DNA of 64,000 nt from Rhabdophis nuchalis (taxonomy: Eukaryota > Chordata > Lepidosauria > Squamata > Natricidae): assembly GCA_039707465.1 (NCBI GenBank), contig CM077644.1, positions 145,114,962 through 145,178,961 on the forward strand, written 5' to 3'. The position numbers and the translations under genes were made by a program. Shown here one piece after another: positions 1 through 12,351 of the stretch. Every line of letters starts with the position of its first letter. Position 1 is the stretch's first letter. Below the pieces are notes generated by a model that was not told where the DNA came from, did no database searches, and saw only the letters and a list, made by a program, of their open reading frames with translations.

Positions 1-378
1 GTAGGTAGGGAGACAGAGTGTGTAGTTAGGTAGGTAGGTAGATAAAGGGATACGGAGAGAGAGAGAGAGAGAAATACAGTAGGTAGGTAAGTAGGGAGAG
101 AGAGTGTGTGTAGATAGATAAGTAGGTAGAGTGATAGAGAGAGAAATAGAGAGAGAGAAAGAGCGAGAAATACATTAGATTGGTAGGGGAAGAGAGAGAG
201 AGTAGCTAGATAGGTAGATAGAGGGGAGAGAGAGAGAAATACAGTAGATAGGTAGGGAGAGAGAGAGTGTAGATAGGTAAGCAGATAGAGGGATAGAGAG
301 AGAAAAATAGAGAAAGAGAGAGAGAAATACAGTAGATAGGTAGGGAGAGAGAGAGAGAGTAGGTAGGTAGGTAGATGT
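1..378 (+). repeat. Purine-rich GTAG/GATA/GA minisatellite
   Basis: An irregular tandem array of GGTA, GATA and GA units. A recurring block, GAAATACAGTAGATAGGTAG or close to it, appears near 72, 168, 236 and 325, so higher-order units of roughly 70-95 bp are visible. It probably continues left of the window. Confidence 0.85.
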
Positions 379-511
379 TTCCAGGTGTATTTACCCATGT
401 GCTGGAGAAGGAAATTACTGACAACCTTTGGAACAAATCTTTGTTTCTGCAGGCACAGTACTTGACCAACGTAATTCTCATCAATCACTCTAATTAAACA
501 GCTTTCCGAAA

Positions 512-975
512 GGGAAAAAAAACCCTTTTTGCACTGTGCAAACCTCCCCCAAACGGTCCATTTTTCGCGAAAATGGGCCTGTTTTTTTTCAAATAAAAGG
601 CATGAATAGCCTTGGGGGGGGGGGGGCTTGCAGAGTGCTCCTGGGGGGGGGCAAAACAAGGAAAAACGGCCTGGATTTTTCGTTAAAATGGGCCATTTTT
701 TGGTCAAAAAATAGCATGCATAGCCTTATGGAGGCTTATAGAGTGCTGCTGGGGCCTGGGGGGGAGGGGAAACACCCTGTTTTTTGCTCATTTCTGACCT
801 CCCCAGCCCCCAGGAGCTCTCTGGAAGCCTCCGTAAGTGTATGCACGTGGCCATTTTGGTGAAGAGGCGGGATTTCAGGAGGCAAAAAATGCTGTATTCG
901 ATGTATAAGACGCACCCAGATTTTCATCCTGTTTTTGGAGGAAAACAGGTGCATCTTATACTCCAAAAAATATGG
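512..975 (+). mobile_element. MITE, left end missing; same family as 37149-37683
   Basis: The right end, GTGCATCTTATACTCCAAAA.. to TATGG, is followed by TA. The interior shares blocks with the complete copy at 37149-37683, for example GGCATGAATAGCC, GCAGAGTGCTCCTG and AAAATGGGCC. It contains a run of 14 G near 605-620. The left terminal repeat is not recognisable. Confidence 0.7.
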
Positions 976-1139
976 TAAGCAAAAGATCCAAATAGCCATA
1001 AGGTGAAGCAAAAAATATATTTGTACTGTTATTTGAACAGTGTTCAAGGAACTGTCTTCTGAATGTAATCCCACAAACTCATGGGGTTTGTATCAGAATA
1101 TGAGTCCAGACAAAGCCTAGGGAACCAATAGGATCTTAT

Positions 1140-1212
1140 AAATAAAAATAAATAAATAATTTAATTTATAACCCGCTCTCTCTCCCCAAAGGGACTCGAG
1201 ACGGGGTTATGA
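1140..1212 (-). mobile_element. 3' tail of a CR1/L2-like LINE
   Basis: The reverse complement reads CGAGTCCCTTTGGGGAGAG, then GCGGGTTATAAATTAAAT and an ATTT-rich tail. It matches the 3' end of the LINE at 35147-35822 (CGAGTCCCTTCGGGGAGAGG, GCGGTCTATAAATTAAAT). Only the tail is present. Confidence 0.65.
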
Positions 1213-4200
1213 AATAGCATGTGAAGAATTCTGTAAAAGATGTTGCATGCATGGAAGATTCTTTCTATTTCTAGGCTCACTTTTCCCAACTTGCATTCTT
1301 CGGCTAAGTAGAACAGTCCTTTAGTGGATATAAAATCACTTTTGGATCTAAGCCACACAGTGAAAATATTACAATATTCTGAGCAAGAAAACCTTAAAAT
1401 AGAAGATAAATATATCTGAAGGTTTGGAATGCTGAATTAAGATTTTTAGAAAAATGCTATACACATTGAGTTAAATCTGAGATTTCATTATGTTTTGCTT
1501 CCAGACAAGTAATATTTCATCAATTAATAATACATTAAATGGAATGCTGCAAGACTATTTTTGCAAATGTTACTAAAATAATAGATTTTGTTCTCAAATA
1601 AATATGCTTATAAATATTAAGGAAATATACACTGTCCAGAAAACATGCACTTTTCAAACATTTCCTATGTGTTACTCTTTGGAAATTCTATGATTCATTT
1701 AATATATTTTTCCCTTTTTTAATCCTGTTATATTTTTATAATGCATTCTTTCAAATAAATACATCATGTTGTTTAAGAAACAAGTTTGAATGAATTTTGC
1801 ATGCATAGTTTTAAAAGATTTTTCAGAAAGGATGCTGAGTTTGATTAGAAAGATTAGGCTTTAAACTAAATCATAAAGAAATTAGTTGCTGGAAAAAATC
1901 TAGTAAAACTAATTTAAATGTCAAACTGGCAAAATCCTATTAAAAATATAGGAATAAACATTGTAACTTTTAATGCAAGAGGATAAATATAATCTGATGA
2001 ATACAAGCTATTATGAGATGACTCATAATTGGTTTGTTATGGCCTAAATACTACACAAATAAAATTTGAATTTTGATCCCATAATTAGCATAGTTTGGCA
2101 GTGAAGAATGAAACTTGTTCAAAATAAACAGAAAGGGGGAGGGGGGCGGCAAAAGATGAACTACAATGTTTATTTAAATTATGTACAAGTGTTTACTTAA
2201 ATTCTAATGGGTTTAGAAAAGTAGGAAAACTGAGAAAACCATTGGTAAATCCAAATTAAAGTGGAGGAACGGACAAAATAATGGTTAATGTCTATTACTA
2301 TCAGCCAACAAAGTACGTGTGGATTGTGTTGTCGTTTTTTAAAGGAAACTGCAAATCTTTTAGAGAGGTGTGAAGGGATTTTTAATTGCACTGACATCTG
2401 TTAGAAAGCAATCTCTGCCAAGACTGGTCTCACTAGGAAATTTGAACTGGCCTGGCTAACAGCTTTCTCCATCAGTAGCTGAAAGAAGGCACAAGGGGAT
2501 CAACTCTCCTTGACGTGATTCTAACCAATGAAAAGCATTTTTATTAATGATATGGAAATAATGACCAGGCAGCACTGGAGTTCTCAATTTTATGGAAAAC
2601 TATATCTGAGCATATCAGTAAATACATAATTTAGATTTCAAGGAAGTAGATTTTAATAGAGCAGTAATACCTAAGATTCAGTGACATGAAACCCTAATTG
2701 GAAAAGATGGACTTGGACAGAAATTCTTTTAAAAAAATCTAAATTACATAAGATGTGAAAAGAAAACTATTACAGTATTTGAGTTTGGGGGAAAATGCTA
2801 ATAATAAAAAGGATTTAAATTGTTTGGTATGAAAGAGGTGGGGGAGAAACAGTAAACCTGAAAGCAAATTGAAGAGGCAAGATTGTCTCTAAAATTGATA
2901 GAGCTGCTATAGGAGTTCAGATTTCATTCACTCATACTGTCAAATGAATTAAATATTAAAGAAAGAACTTGCCAAGTATCTGTTATTTTTGAGAAGTCCC
3001 AAAGATTAGGAAAAATATACGGTCCTATCATCACAGTTATTACAAGTTGGGAACAAGTCTTATCAGTCTAAGTGCATCTTATTTATTGATAAGGTAATTT
3101 TCTTAATAAAGTATGGGCTTTTTTTTCTAGTTGACTGATTAGCCAACTAATTGGTTTATTTAATATTATTGGATTTATAACCACCCAAATCACAAATACC
3201 TCCAAGCTGACATTTTAAAACTAGAAAGCAATAAAAGGACCAAAAAAAAAGTCTTGAGAAACCCAATACACCAGAACAAGAAAACCAAGAGAGTTTGACA
3301 CCAATTCACTCCAGCTTAGAAGCAAAGCCAGGTTTCCAAGGATTTTTGGAACATTTACAGACTAGGTGCCATATGAATCTTGGAGAGGATGCTATTTCAA
3401 AGGACAGGTGCTACCATCATATATGATAATGGAAGGGACTTCCATGAGTAACTGCAGTATAATGCAGAAGATAAAGGAAAGTTATTCAAGGATGCCTAAG
3501 TGGCATAATGAAAATGAGAGATGATCAGAGAAAGATTCATTTTTAATGAAAGGGGCAAATGAAAAACAGCATTTGAAAATTATGTTCTAATTTGCCCTGA
3601 ACCATCAGTTTTGACGCCTATCTTCACAAGAACATAAATTGTTTTTACAATTTTCCTATATTATGAAATCTTTACAATGTATCATACCTTCCAAAGTATA
3701 ACATAGTAAAAAAAAAAGTCAATTTCATGTTTGTAAAAAACAACATTCACATTCCCTTTAACCGATCTTACATATGTTAACTTTTTATACTTCATCACAG
3801 AAACTGAAATTAATTGGAACACAGGAATACTGTATACCCTTTCTATTTTAAAGGAAAAATTTCAGAATCTCTAATATAAAGTCAGACTTGAAAATGTATA
3901 CATGTGGTTAAATTTCCAGAGATAAATGATTGGACATCAGTACCATGAATAGCAGCTAATCTTCTCAGTTACTATTATAAGAAAAAAATTACAAACTGAG
4001 ACTATGAAAACACACACACACACACACAGAGTGCCTAATCAGCTTTTCTTAGCACATGGTTTTTAGAAGAGAATATGCAAGCTGTTTATCTGGCAAATCT
4101 GTGCTACAAAGGTCTGGCTGCTGAATATCACATGGCAACCAACTTTTGCTATGAATTTTGATGAGATATGTAAATAAATGGCATCTATTAACTTCCTCAG

Positions 4201-4993
4201 CATTATTTGTTTCTGGTCAGAGATCTGTTGGAATAATGTAATTATATGCCATACAAAACTAAATAATTTGGACCCTAGGAAAAAAATGAACATAATAATT
4301 AGATTATTTTCTCATCAGCTTTATTATTATTGCATTCTGAGTGTTTTAAATCATATATACTTAATAATTCGTAAAACAACTGCTTAAAGAATGCTGGTAT
4401 TATTCCCTTTGGGAAGAATGAGATGGCAGGTGTGCTGTTTATTATGCTCTCATAGAGAAATTTAGTCTCTATATTAAACCTGTAATATATATACATTTTA
4501 AAATATAATGCATATATTGTGTTTTTGCAAGTTTTTCTATAGTTATTGATATGCAGGAAAGGCAAACTGCATTTCTAATGTATTCATAAAGGATAAGCAT
4601 GTCTGCAAATTTTATATAATTTGAAATCATTTCTGTTAATAACAAAAATAAAATGCCAGATCCAAACTTCATTTAATAAATTATAGAATATGCTACTTCA
4701 TAGAAATTAATGCATTTCAGAAATTAAAAAAATGGTGCAAACAATAATTTCGCATTCCAGTACCTATTGGTAAAGCTTTTGTATTTCTATTTTTGCATTC
4801 TTTTTCATTATTTTTACACATATTTATGGTGCAGAATTTTATACATCCAAACTGTATCTTCAGACAAACATATGTTAAGAAACCAGCAATGGATAACAGG
4901 AATACAGATTATAAGCATAAGGCATTTTGGGGGGGGAAAGAAAGAAAGAGAAAAAAAGAATCACTGGGTAGTTTCTGTTAACAATGTACTCAC

Positions 4994-5164
4994 ATCTGCA
5001 TAATGACCTCTCATATCACAGCGGTTGCAATGTTTTTTCCAGTACATTCTCTCAGGGCACTCTCTAGAGCAGTGTCCTGGCAAACAACAATTTAAACAAA
5101 ATCGTGCTGGACAGCTGTTTTGCAGGTGACCTCTCTGTGCACAAAGACAACAGGGTGGAATTTT
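4994..5164 (-). CDS. ZCCHC7: ZCCHC7 exon with knuckles 2 and 3 and most of knuckle 4
   Basis: This minus-strand exon is 171 nt (57 codons, phase 0 at both ends). The acceptor is TTTATTTTGCAG before 5164 and the donor is GAT|GTGAGT after 4994. It begins [13 protein letters not shown] and ends CDMRGHYAD. Knuckle A is C5-x2-C8-x4-H13-x4-C18. Knuckle B is C23-x2-C26-x4-H31-x4-C36. A further one starts C46-x2-C49-x4-H54, and its last Cys must come from the next exon, where family members continue with Ala-Cys and an IWRQYH-like stretch. That exon was not found between 1 and 4993, so it should lie to the left. As I recall the mammalian protein, this exon is also 57 codons but its second knuckle is degenerate; here both full knuckles keep all ligands. 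The role is RNA binding and TRAMP assembly, as for the preceding exon. Confidence 0.93.
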
Positions 5165-6857
5165 CTGCAAAATAAATGCGAAGCAACAAAAATGATCAAA
5201 TGTTTATAGAATCAGAGGAATTTAAATTAAGTAAAATAAACAAGGTGTTTCTATTTATATTCACAGATAACATCTAAGTCCTTCTCTTAAGATCTACTGT
5301 ACTATTTCATAATCTCTACATTGCCTACACAAGGAAGCCCTCAATTAATAATTAAAACATAAAGTAAAATGAATCATCTCCAGTACTGCTAGGCACAAGG
5401 GGTCCTCCCAAAATTCCACCCATAAGACCAATCTTTGAAAAGAAGTAGTTACTTAGACCAGTGTTCCTCAAACCAGGCAACTTTAAGATACATGGAATTC
5501 AACTCCTAGAATCCACCAGCTATTATTTAAGACTTAGAAAACAGTACTGTAGAAAGCACTTGAAAGAAGTGGCTTGCAAAGAGCATCGCTGTGATTGAAG
5601 CACCTTTCTTCAAAGCGTTAAAGCAGCTGTGTCCTCTGCAAACCTTCCGCCAAGGCGTTGAAAGCTAGCCCCAGCTGACACCTATGTATGGATATAGAGA
5701 TAACACTTCCACTGGAACTGCTAGTGAAGTGCAGTGGCAGAACCTGCTCACACCCACAGAGATAGCAGGGGCAACTTCCAAAGCAGCGAGGTCAGGCACC
5801 AGCCTTGCTGAGGATCCCAACTGTGGTAATGCTTCAAAGAGAGATTTTTCATTTGTGCTAACCTGTTTTGGAATGCCTTTCTGTGACAAGAACACATGAA
5901 ATTGTATCTAATAGCAATCAGGAAAGCTCCGAATAACTGATTATGTCAATGGATTGTCTTATCATTCTGCAATGCTCTATGCATTCTTGCTCACCGCTCA
6001 ATTTGCCACATTGTTTAATTTTTAGTGTGGCTGCTCTTTAAATGTCTCATGGTATTAATTATGTTAGCGTGTTGCATTCATAGTGAAATTTTACACTTCT
6101 GTTTCAACCATAATCTTTCAGCCAATGAGCATGCAACTAATAAAATGTAGACATACTGCTTAAATCTATCCTGGAGATATTTAAACATGTACATTTTTGC
6201 TATCATCCTGATGAAAAATTATTAGCACTGGGTTGCCCACCACTATGCACAATACTATGGATTCTATATTCTGTAGAAGGAATTCTCTCATCAGCTCAGT
6301 GGACATTTTTTCTCTATTCTTCTAGGCATGCATATAGAAATAGAAAGTGTGTGCAAGGTGGACACGGTACAAGGTGTAAAAGCTGTGTTTTATCATTTGC
6401 TTCCTCAATGAGGGCAGAGTGGGGACTAATTATAGGACGCATGCCTGTATCTCACTTTCTCACAAGCCCTATTGTTCTGTCCACTCATTCACTAAAGTAG
6501 GGGAAAGAGAAAAGAAATCTTCAGCGAGCAGGTGGTAATCCTCAGCATGGGCCACTGGGTCTCTCTTGATTGGATTATATTGCTGAGAGCCACTGAAGAA
6601 AGCACCAACTTCAAATACTCCATCTCCTCTCTTACAAGGGAATCATGCTCCTAATACCTCTGATTAATCTCTAGGATAGGATCCACAATGCAAAGAAATT
6701 AGCAGGTGATGTTCCTTGGGTCTAAACTGCCACTGCAGTTGAGAGCATGGAAATTGCTTTTTCTTTTCTCTTTCTCAAAATGCCAGCCAAAATTATTTCA
6801 GACCAGCATTTTAAAGTCTGAAAGTCTCAGCTAGCAATAAAACAAATTGAAATTTAC
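5165..6857 (-). other. ZCCHC7: ZCCHC7 intron of 1693 bp
   Basis: The donor is GTAAAT at 6857 and the acceptor is TTTTGCAG ending at 5165, joining two phase-0 exons. It contains a short degraded interspersed repeat around 5460-5525. Otherwise it is unremarkable; reading frames across 5680-5900 show no conserved protein and look like chance frames. Confidence 0.85.
5460..5525 (+). repeat. Degraded interspersed repeat fragment
   Basis: CAGTGTTCCTCAAACC followed by GGCAACTTTAAGA and TTCAACTCCTAGAATCC resembles a widespread reptile hAT-like repeat. I find no opposite terminal repeat, so only the fragment is called. Confidence 0.4.
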
Positions 6858-6980
6858 CTTTGGGGCAGGACAATTTTTTGATAAATGACCTCGTTTATCA
6901 CAGTTTCTGCAAGTGACGTTTTTGTCCGCTGTGTAGTATCTGTTGTTATGTCGCACTGAAACATAATTACCAATCTGTGC
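6858..6980 (-). CDS. ZCCHC7: ZCCHC7 exon carrying the first CCHC zinc knuckle
   Basis: This minus-strand exon is 123 nt (41 codons, phase 0 at both ends). The acceptor is TTTCCTCAG before 6980 and the donor is AAG|GTAAAT after 6858. The peptide runs from AQIGNYVSV through RYYTADKNV to [11 protein letters not shown]. It holds one complete knuckle, C24-x2-C27-x4-H32-x4-C37 in exon numbering. In the family these knuckles bind RNA and help dock the non-canonical poly(A) polymerase and the helicase MTR4 in a nuclear/nucleolar TRAMP-like complex that marks aberrant RNAs for the exosome. The RYYTA and [15 protein letters not shown] stretches are typical of ZCCHC7 and separate it from retroviral or CNBP-type knuckles. 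No frameshift or stop is present. Identity is secure from the motif, the neighbouring exons and the phase continuity. Confidence 0.93.
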
Positions 6981-8084
6981 CTGAGGAAACAAAAGGATTT
7001 TTATTAGAAGTTGAAAGCTTAATGTTCTGCCACTCTAAGCTTTTATAACAATCAAGCCTAAGATATTGAATTTTTTTTTTAAAAAGTGTTTATTTTTATA
7101 GTCCTTGCACATATACATCCTAGAATCAAGATAGCCTTCCCATCTGTAAATAAGTACCATATAAATATTTTTGCAGGATTGTATTATGTCCTTTTCAAAG
7201 CAGTTTTTAGAAGTTAGTTCTTTCTAAAACTTTTAGTCAATAATATTTAATAATGTCATCTTTAATAATGTCATCTTTTGCAAAATACATTTAATTTAAT
7301 TGGGAAAATAACTAATCTACCAATGAATGTAGAGATGACATTATTAAATTGCATACATAAAGTCCCATGAGGAAACATCCACTAAATTGCCAACAAAAAA
7401 TATCCATGTTTTTACACAGGTCGGAAATTTAGAAGTTGGTCAATATATCGATTCAAATAAAACGGAAAATCAAAAGCTAGAGTATGACTTTAAGAAAGAA
7501 AAAAAAATCAAGTATTTCTTTTTCCAAATATGAAAAGCTTGAGGATGACTTTTTCGCAAGAAACAAAAGTATTCTATATTTCCATACACTGCTCTCTTAG
7601 TTCCAAATATTTCTGATATTCCATGGTTCAAGTTAATGCTCCAATTTCTTATTATACACCACCTGCATTTTACATCTGTGCACACAGCTCTTTGACCTTT
7701 AGTTTTAAGCCCTAATACCTGGCTCAGTATGGGCTCCTCTAATTAAATAACATGGTCACTATCAACTGTAGCCTTTTGCATTAGAAAGCCAGTAGGTGCC
7801 CATTACTGCCATTGACTATTCTGCATCACCCACATAAATAATAAATTCTCACTAAAAAATCTTACTATCAGTAGATATGGGTGTTTTTTTTAAAAGAAAG
7901 AAACAGGCTCAGGAGTGCATCAATGCCCTGACTGGAAGCTAGAAAATGCCAATGACTGGAAGCTAGAAAAAAAAAGCAGTTGCTACATTTGGGCAGATGT
8001 TAGTTTATTCTAGACATTCTGCCATTCAGCTCGCTGCCAGACCAGTCAAGCAGAACTCCTAAGTGGAGTGAGCAATAGCAGGTT

Positions 8085-8128
8085 TGTAGGTAGGTAGGTA
8101 GGTAGGTAGGTAGGTGTGTGTGTGTGTG
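8085..8128 (+). repeat. (GTAG)n(GT)n microsatellite
   Basis: About eight GTAG units are followed by a short GT run. Confidence 0.9.
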
Positions 8129-8563
8129 AAATCTCCAAGAAAATTCACCTGTAATGAAGCAGAAGATTCCTCTATCACCTCTTCTGCCTTCTTCCCATCT
8201 CTCTCAGCTTACATTGCCACAACCCATGCCATTGTTTGAATTATTATATGAAAGGTTTTCTCAATCTTTACATGATGATTAAAGAAAATAACAAAACTGT
8301 TAATAGCAACTCATGCTATTATGTAGAGTACTTCCAATCATTGATGGAGTGTTTTTTTTTAGGAAAACAACTGACAGGAAAAAAGGAGATTGAAAATTTG
8401 AACCTCAAGTCTGGTTCCCTAATGCGATGAATACTAGAATCCAACCTTATGGTTACAGTCCAGTTCACATTGGGCTTTTTCCATGAACAGTGAGAGAGAA
8501 ATTATGTAACAGGAATTGGGTTCCTGTCTGTCAGCATGATAATTCTGTGGAGATAGGTTAGAT

Positions 8564-8886
8564 CAGTGATGGCTAACCTTTTTCCTATCGTGTGCCAAAA
8601 GCGGGGGGAGCACAAGGGGGCTGTGCGTGAGCGTGCCACACCCATAATACTATGTGTGTGACCCCTGTGCACAGGCGTGTGTGACCCCTGCCCTCCCCTC
8701 CACTTTTGGTGTGCGATGGACCCACTAGAAGCCTCCAGAGGGGAAAAAACGGCCTTAAACAAAGGACGAAATCAGCTGGCCAGTGCGTGCATGCACGCTG
8801 GAGCTGACACGGCAACACCTTGCGTGCCCTAACAAATGGCTCTGTGTGCCACCTGTGGCACACGTGCCATAGGTTCACCATCACGG
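8564..8886. mobile_element. hAT-like MITE (323 bp)
   Basis: The ends are CAGTGATGGCTAACCTTTTT and, inverted, CCGTGATGGTGAACCTATGG. The flanking octamers, GGTTAGAT (8556-8563) and GGCTAAAC (8887-8894), differ by three transitions only, as expected for an aged 8-bp hAT duplication. The interior is GC-rich with remnants of decayed CpG and has no gene. Confidence 0.8.
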
Positions 8887-9193
8887 GGCTAAACTAAATA
8901 TAATGTTCTAGGAGAAACTAGCAAAATAAAGCGTTTGAAAACGGAAAATATCCGCTGGAGCTAAGGAGAGAGTGGGGAAAACAAAATTCCCCAATGAATC
9001 CCTATGGGTGAAGTGGCTGTATATGCTGTGAATTGTTCCATTTTTAAGCCCTTCCCTCCTGGTTGTATGACTCAGAGTAGAGTTGATATTAAGTGGTTGG
9101 AAAGAATACCAGAAGTCACAATTTGTAAGCTTTCCTTATTCTATTTTATTTTGTGGGTGATGGGGGTTAAGCAGATTTTACATTGTCTCAAAG

Positions 9194-9354
9194 GTGCTTT
9201 TTCAGGAGGCAACTGAGCTTTCGGGGGGGGGGGGTTTGAAGATGTTTTGCTTCTTATCTAAAAAGTTCTCTCAGAGCTGAAGCAGCTTCTTGGATGAGAA
9301 GCAAAACATCTTCAAAGAAAAAACAGAAAGTCCAGTTGCCTCTTGAAAAAGCAC
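9194..9354. repeat. Inverted repeat with about 65-nt arms
   Basis: Arms 9194-9258 and 9293-9354 pair along most of their length, with matching blocks GTGCTTTTTC(A)(G/A)AGGCAACT and TTTGAAGATGTTTTGCTTCT, around a 34-nt loop. A G-run near 9222-9234 is an insertion in one arm. The sequence after the right arm (GACCTGGATGACTGAGAATC) recurs degraded at 39981-40034, so the unit belongs to a dispersed family that I cannot name. Confidence 0.75.
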
Positions 9355-10825
9355 TTTTGGGACAACCATGACCTGGATGACTGAGAATCTCTACAGACCT
9401 TTAGCTATACAATTTGGGATGAACACCCTTTGAATGGTGTGGGAATAGGAATGGATTTCCAGAGAAAAAATTGCAGCTTGGTTGGCTTGCCTGGATTGTC
9501 AAAATTGATTAGAAATGGTGGCAGATGTCTCAGACTTTGCAACGGCTGTAAAACATTAGTAATGAACTGACTTATTGTGTAAACATCATGCTTTCAATCT
9601 ATATACAGATCTTAATTTGGGAATAGAATCAGCAAATGGCTGATATATTACTTTCTTTAACAGGCAAAGAGAGCCCAACTTCATTGATTCTGCTTGATCT
9701 TTCTGAGATATTATATATCATCTGCCAAGGTGTTCGGGACCATTTCCATGAATTAAGGGTTTAGTATGATAGTTCCACTTTAACTTGTAGGAGTGTTCTC
9801 AGACATACTCATGAATATCTTTGCCAAGAATGGCCATGAAACATCTTACAGATGTTTGTAATTTGGTGTTCTCTGTAGTGGAGTCCATGATCTCAACATA
9901 GGCCCCATGTCCTGAAAAACATGAGTTGAATTGTCTCCTAATGGATTGTTTCAAAGACCTATCTTTTCACCAGCTCTTTCTCATGGATACCGCTTGAGGG
10001 TTTTGTTTTAATTTGACTTTATTGCTCCTTTTAATGAATATATTTCACACTACTTACATTTTCTGTTTTGTTATTATATTTTAATAAGTGTTGAGACCTA
10101 ATTGTCTGGGGAGCAGTTTAAAAATCTGAATAAATGAATGGGATCTGTAAAGGAAGGATCAGAACCAATCATTGGAGAACTAACTTTGGTGGCTGGGAAT
10201 GGACCAATTCCTGAAGAAAACTGGGATCACTATAGCAGTCCCTCTATGAAGGAATGGAAGGTCAGTTGAGAATATCCTCAAGAGTGACTACAGGCAAATA
10301 ATTTCTCAATGTTCTGGAGAATGTACCAGGTGAAAGGGCTGACCATTCTGTCAAAGCTCTAGTTTTTGCTAAGGAATAAATAGCAAAAGTTTCTTTAAAA
10401 GTCACTTACAATATCACTTCTTAACTTCCTTCTCTGACTACAAGAAACTCAGAAAGCATCTTTTCTGAGAACTCCAAGCATTGAAACAAGTCAGTTTATG
10501 ACAAGGTCGGGCAGCATAAATCTCACAGTAAATCAACAAAGCATACATTAGAGAAGCATTTGTTAGCAGCAAATATATTTCTTTTCCATCATTGCACTGC
10601 ATCTGCTATGACATTTATGTTATAAACTGCTTGTTTCAATGCTTGGAGCTCCTCAGTTAATTGCCCAGCAGAATTTTCTTGAGGGGTGAGTAGATTGGGA
10701 CTTTGAGGATCATCTCATTTCAAACACTTCAGACTTTATGCCACAAACCTGAAAGATCAGTTTTCAAGGTCAAAATGATGCTTGAAGGAGCCTCTTACGT
10801 TTAGTAAGAATTTGTAGAAAGAGTA

Positions 10826-11203
10826 CAGGTATTCCTTACAACAGTTCATTTATTGACCGTTCAAAGTTACAATGGCACTGAAAAAGTGACTTTGTGCCAT
10901 TTTTCACATGTATGACCACTGCTGCATCCCCATGTTCATGTGATCAAAATTCTGACACTTGGCAACTAACTCATATTTATGATGTTTGCAGTGTCCCTGG
11001 GTCATGTGATCACCTTTTGTGACCTTCGACAAGCAAAGTCAATGGGAAAGTCAGATTCACTTAGCAACCATGTTACTAACTTAAGAAGTGCAGTGGTTCG
11101 CTTAACATATGTGGCAAGAAGGATCATAAAATGGGGCAAATCTCACTTATCAACTATTTCGCTTAGAACAGAAATTTTGGACTCAACTGTTGAGGACTAC
11201 CTG
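10826..11203. mobile_element. TA-flanked MITE (378 bp)
   Basis: The ends CAGGTATTCC and, inverted, CAGGTAGTCCTCAACAGTT are bounded by TA on both sides, as in Tc1/mariner-mobilised elements. There is no coding capacity; the 87-codon frame inside is accidental. On the minus strand the interior carries TTGAGTCCAAAATTTCTGTT, a module also found in the hAT-type elements at 15815-16270 and 22175-23579. Confidence 0.75.
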
Positions 11204-12013
11204 TACAGAGGGTTTAGAAAGCAATTAATGCCTTGTTACTGAAGGCATTCAGTTGTACTTCTTGTCTCCATTTCTCAGGTGTGTGTGTGAGAGAGAAAGA
11301 GAGAGGGAGGGTGGGAGGGAGATTACAGAAATGAACTATGATTCTCTCTGTGATGACTGACCACTATGATTCTTCTGGAATTACTTTTGTGACTTGCAAA
11401 TTGGAATTGTTATATTAAAATAACATTCCTACTGTTCAGTAACAGATAACAGCATTCTGCTAATTCTACTTGATTTTATAGTATCTGCATTGTAGGATCC
11501 CTCAAGATTCCATTCTCTTCCTTCTGATGTGTAACATTTATAACAAATCATCACAAATTATAATCTAGAGATCTGTGACATGGTGTCAGCACTGTGCTGA
11601 TTACAGTTCTGTATAAGTCCTGGGAAGAACAGAGGGATGGATGATTACATAAACCTAAGATGAATTTTGAGAAGACGGGGCATTGTAGTTAGATGGATTT
11701 AGTTTAGTAGTTTAACTGTTTGTAATAAGTAACAAGTGGTCATATTCAATTTAATTGCCCAATTATGATGCTGGACAGGATGCATATCTTAATAATCAAA
11801 AAATGGTACTATTATAGAACATGTTATGTAGCTCTATTATGAAAGCTTGTCTGGAAGTTTCAGCTTGGACAGAAAACAGTTTAGAGATAAAATAGAGCAG
11901 TTAGGTGAGATCAATCCTCTATGCATAGCACAACTTTACTTAAATAAACATATTTAGGAATAAAACCTTACACGACGCTCTAATTAACCCAATTATTTGA
12001 TTAACTTCTACAA

Positions 12014-12260
12014 CAGAGTTTCCCAAACTTTTTGGCTTTGCAGGCCGGAGCATGTGGGCGGCAAGGAAGCATGTGCGTGCACACAGATCCATTTGTGCGA
12101 GCAGTGAGCATGCATGCCTGCCATTCACATAAATGGACCGCATGCATGCACACCCTCACCAGCTCACACAAGAGGGGATGCGCAGGTTCATCTGCTACTT
12201 TAGGCGGCCTGGTTCGAACAGTTCACTGTCCAGTAGTGACCCAAGGATTGGGGACACCTA
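12014..12260. mobile_element. hAT-like MITE (247 bp)
   Basis: The ends are CAGAGTTTCCCAAACTTTTT and, inverted, TAGGTGTCCCCAATCCTTGG. The flanking octamers TTCTACAA (12006-12013) and TTCTATAA (12261-12268) match 7 of 8. It lies 90 bp from the small ZCCHC7 exon, on its intron-donor side. Confidence 0.82.
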
Positions 12261-12351
12261 TTCTATAAGGTTTTAGAGAACATACGAGATCTCCAGAAGT
12301 GTTGACAATTTATTTTTTCAGTAATGAAACAGACAAAACACAATATTGTAC

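Larger units (their letters stand above)
1..4993 (-). other. ZCCHC7: ZCCHC7 intron downstream of the 4994-5164 exon (partial)
   Basis: The intron opens with the consensus donor GTGAGT at 4993-4988 and has no matching acceptor and coding block inside the window. It holds a purine minisatellite (1-378), a MITE copy (512-975), a LINE 3' tail (1140-1212) and a short CA repeat near 4012-4027. From about 1213 to 4993 I see only AT-rich intronic DNA with many stops in all frames and no recognisable element. Confidence 0.8.
6981..12351 (-). other. ZCCHC7: ZCCHC7 intron of 5371 bp
   Basis: The donor is GTACAA at 12351 and the acceptor is TTTCCTCAG ending at 6981. It carries a GTAG/GT microsatellite, two hAT-like MITEs, an inverted-repeat element and a TA-flanked MITE, listed separately. 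Between these (6981-8080, 9420-10820, 11340-12000) I see only AT-rich non-coding sequence. Confidence 0.85.

Noticed and set aside
1..4993. The next ZCCHC7 exon (completing the last knuckle with Cys and an IWRQYH-like stretch)
   Set aside because: I looked on the minus strand for an acceptor followed by a matching coding block and found none, so it should lie beyond the left edge.
8502..8884. Overlapping frames on the minus strand
   Set aside because: They coincide with the non-coding hAT-like MITE at 8564-8886.
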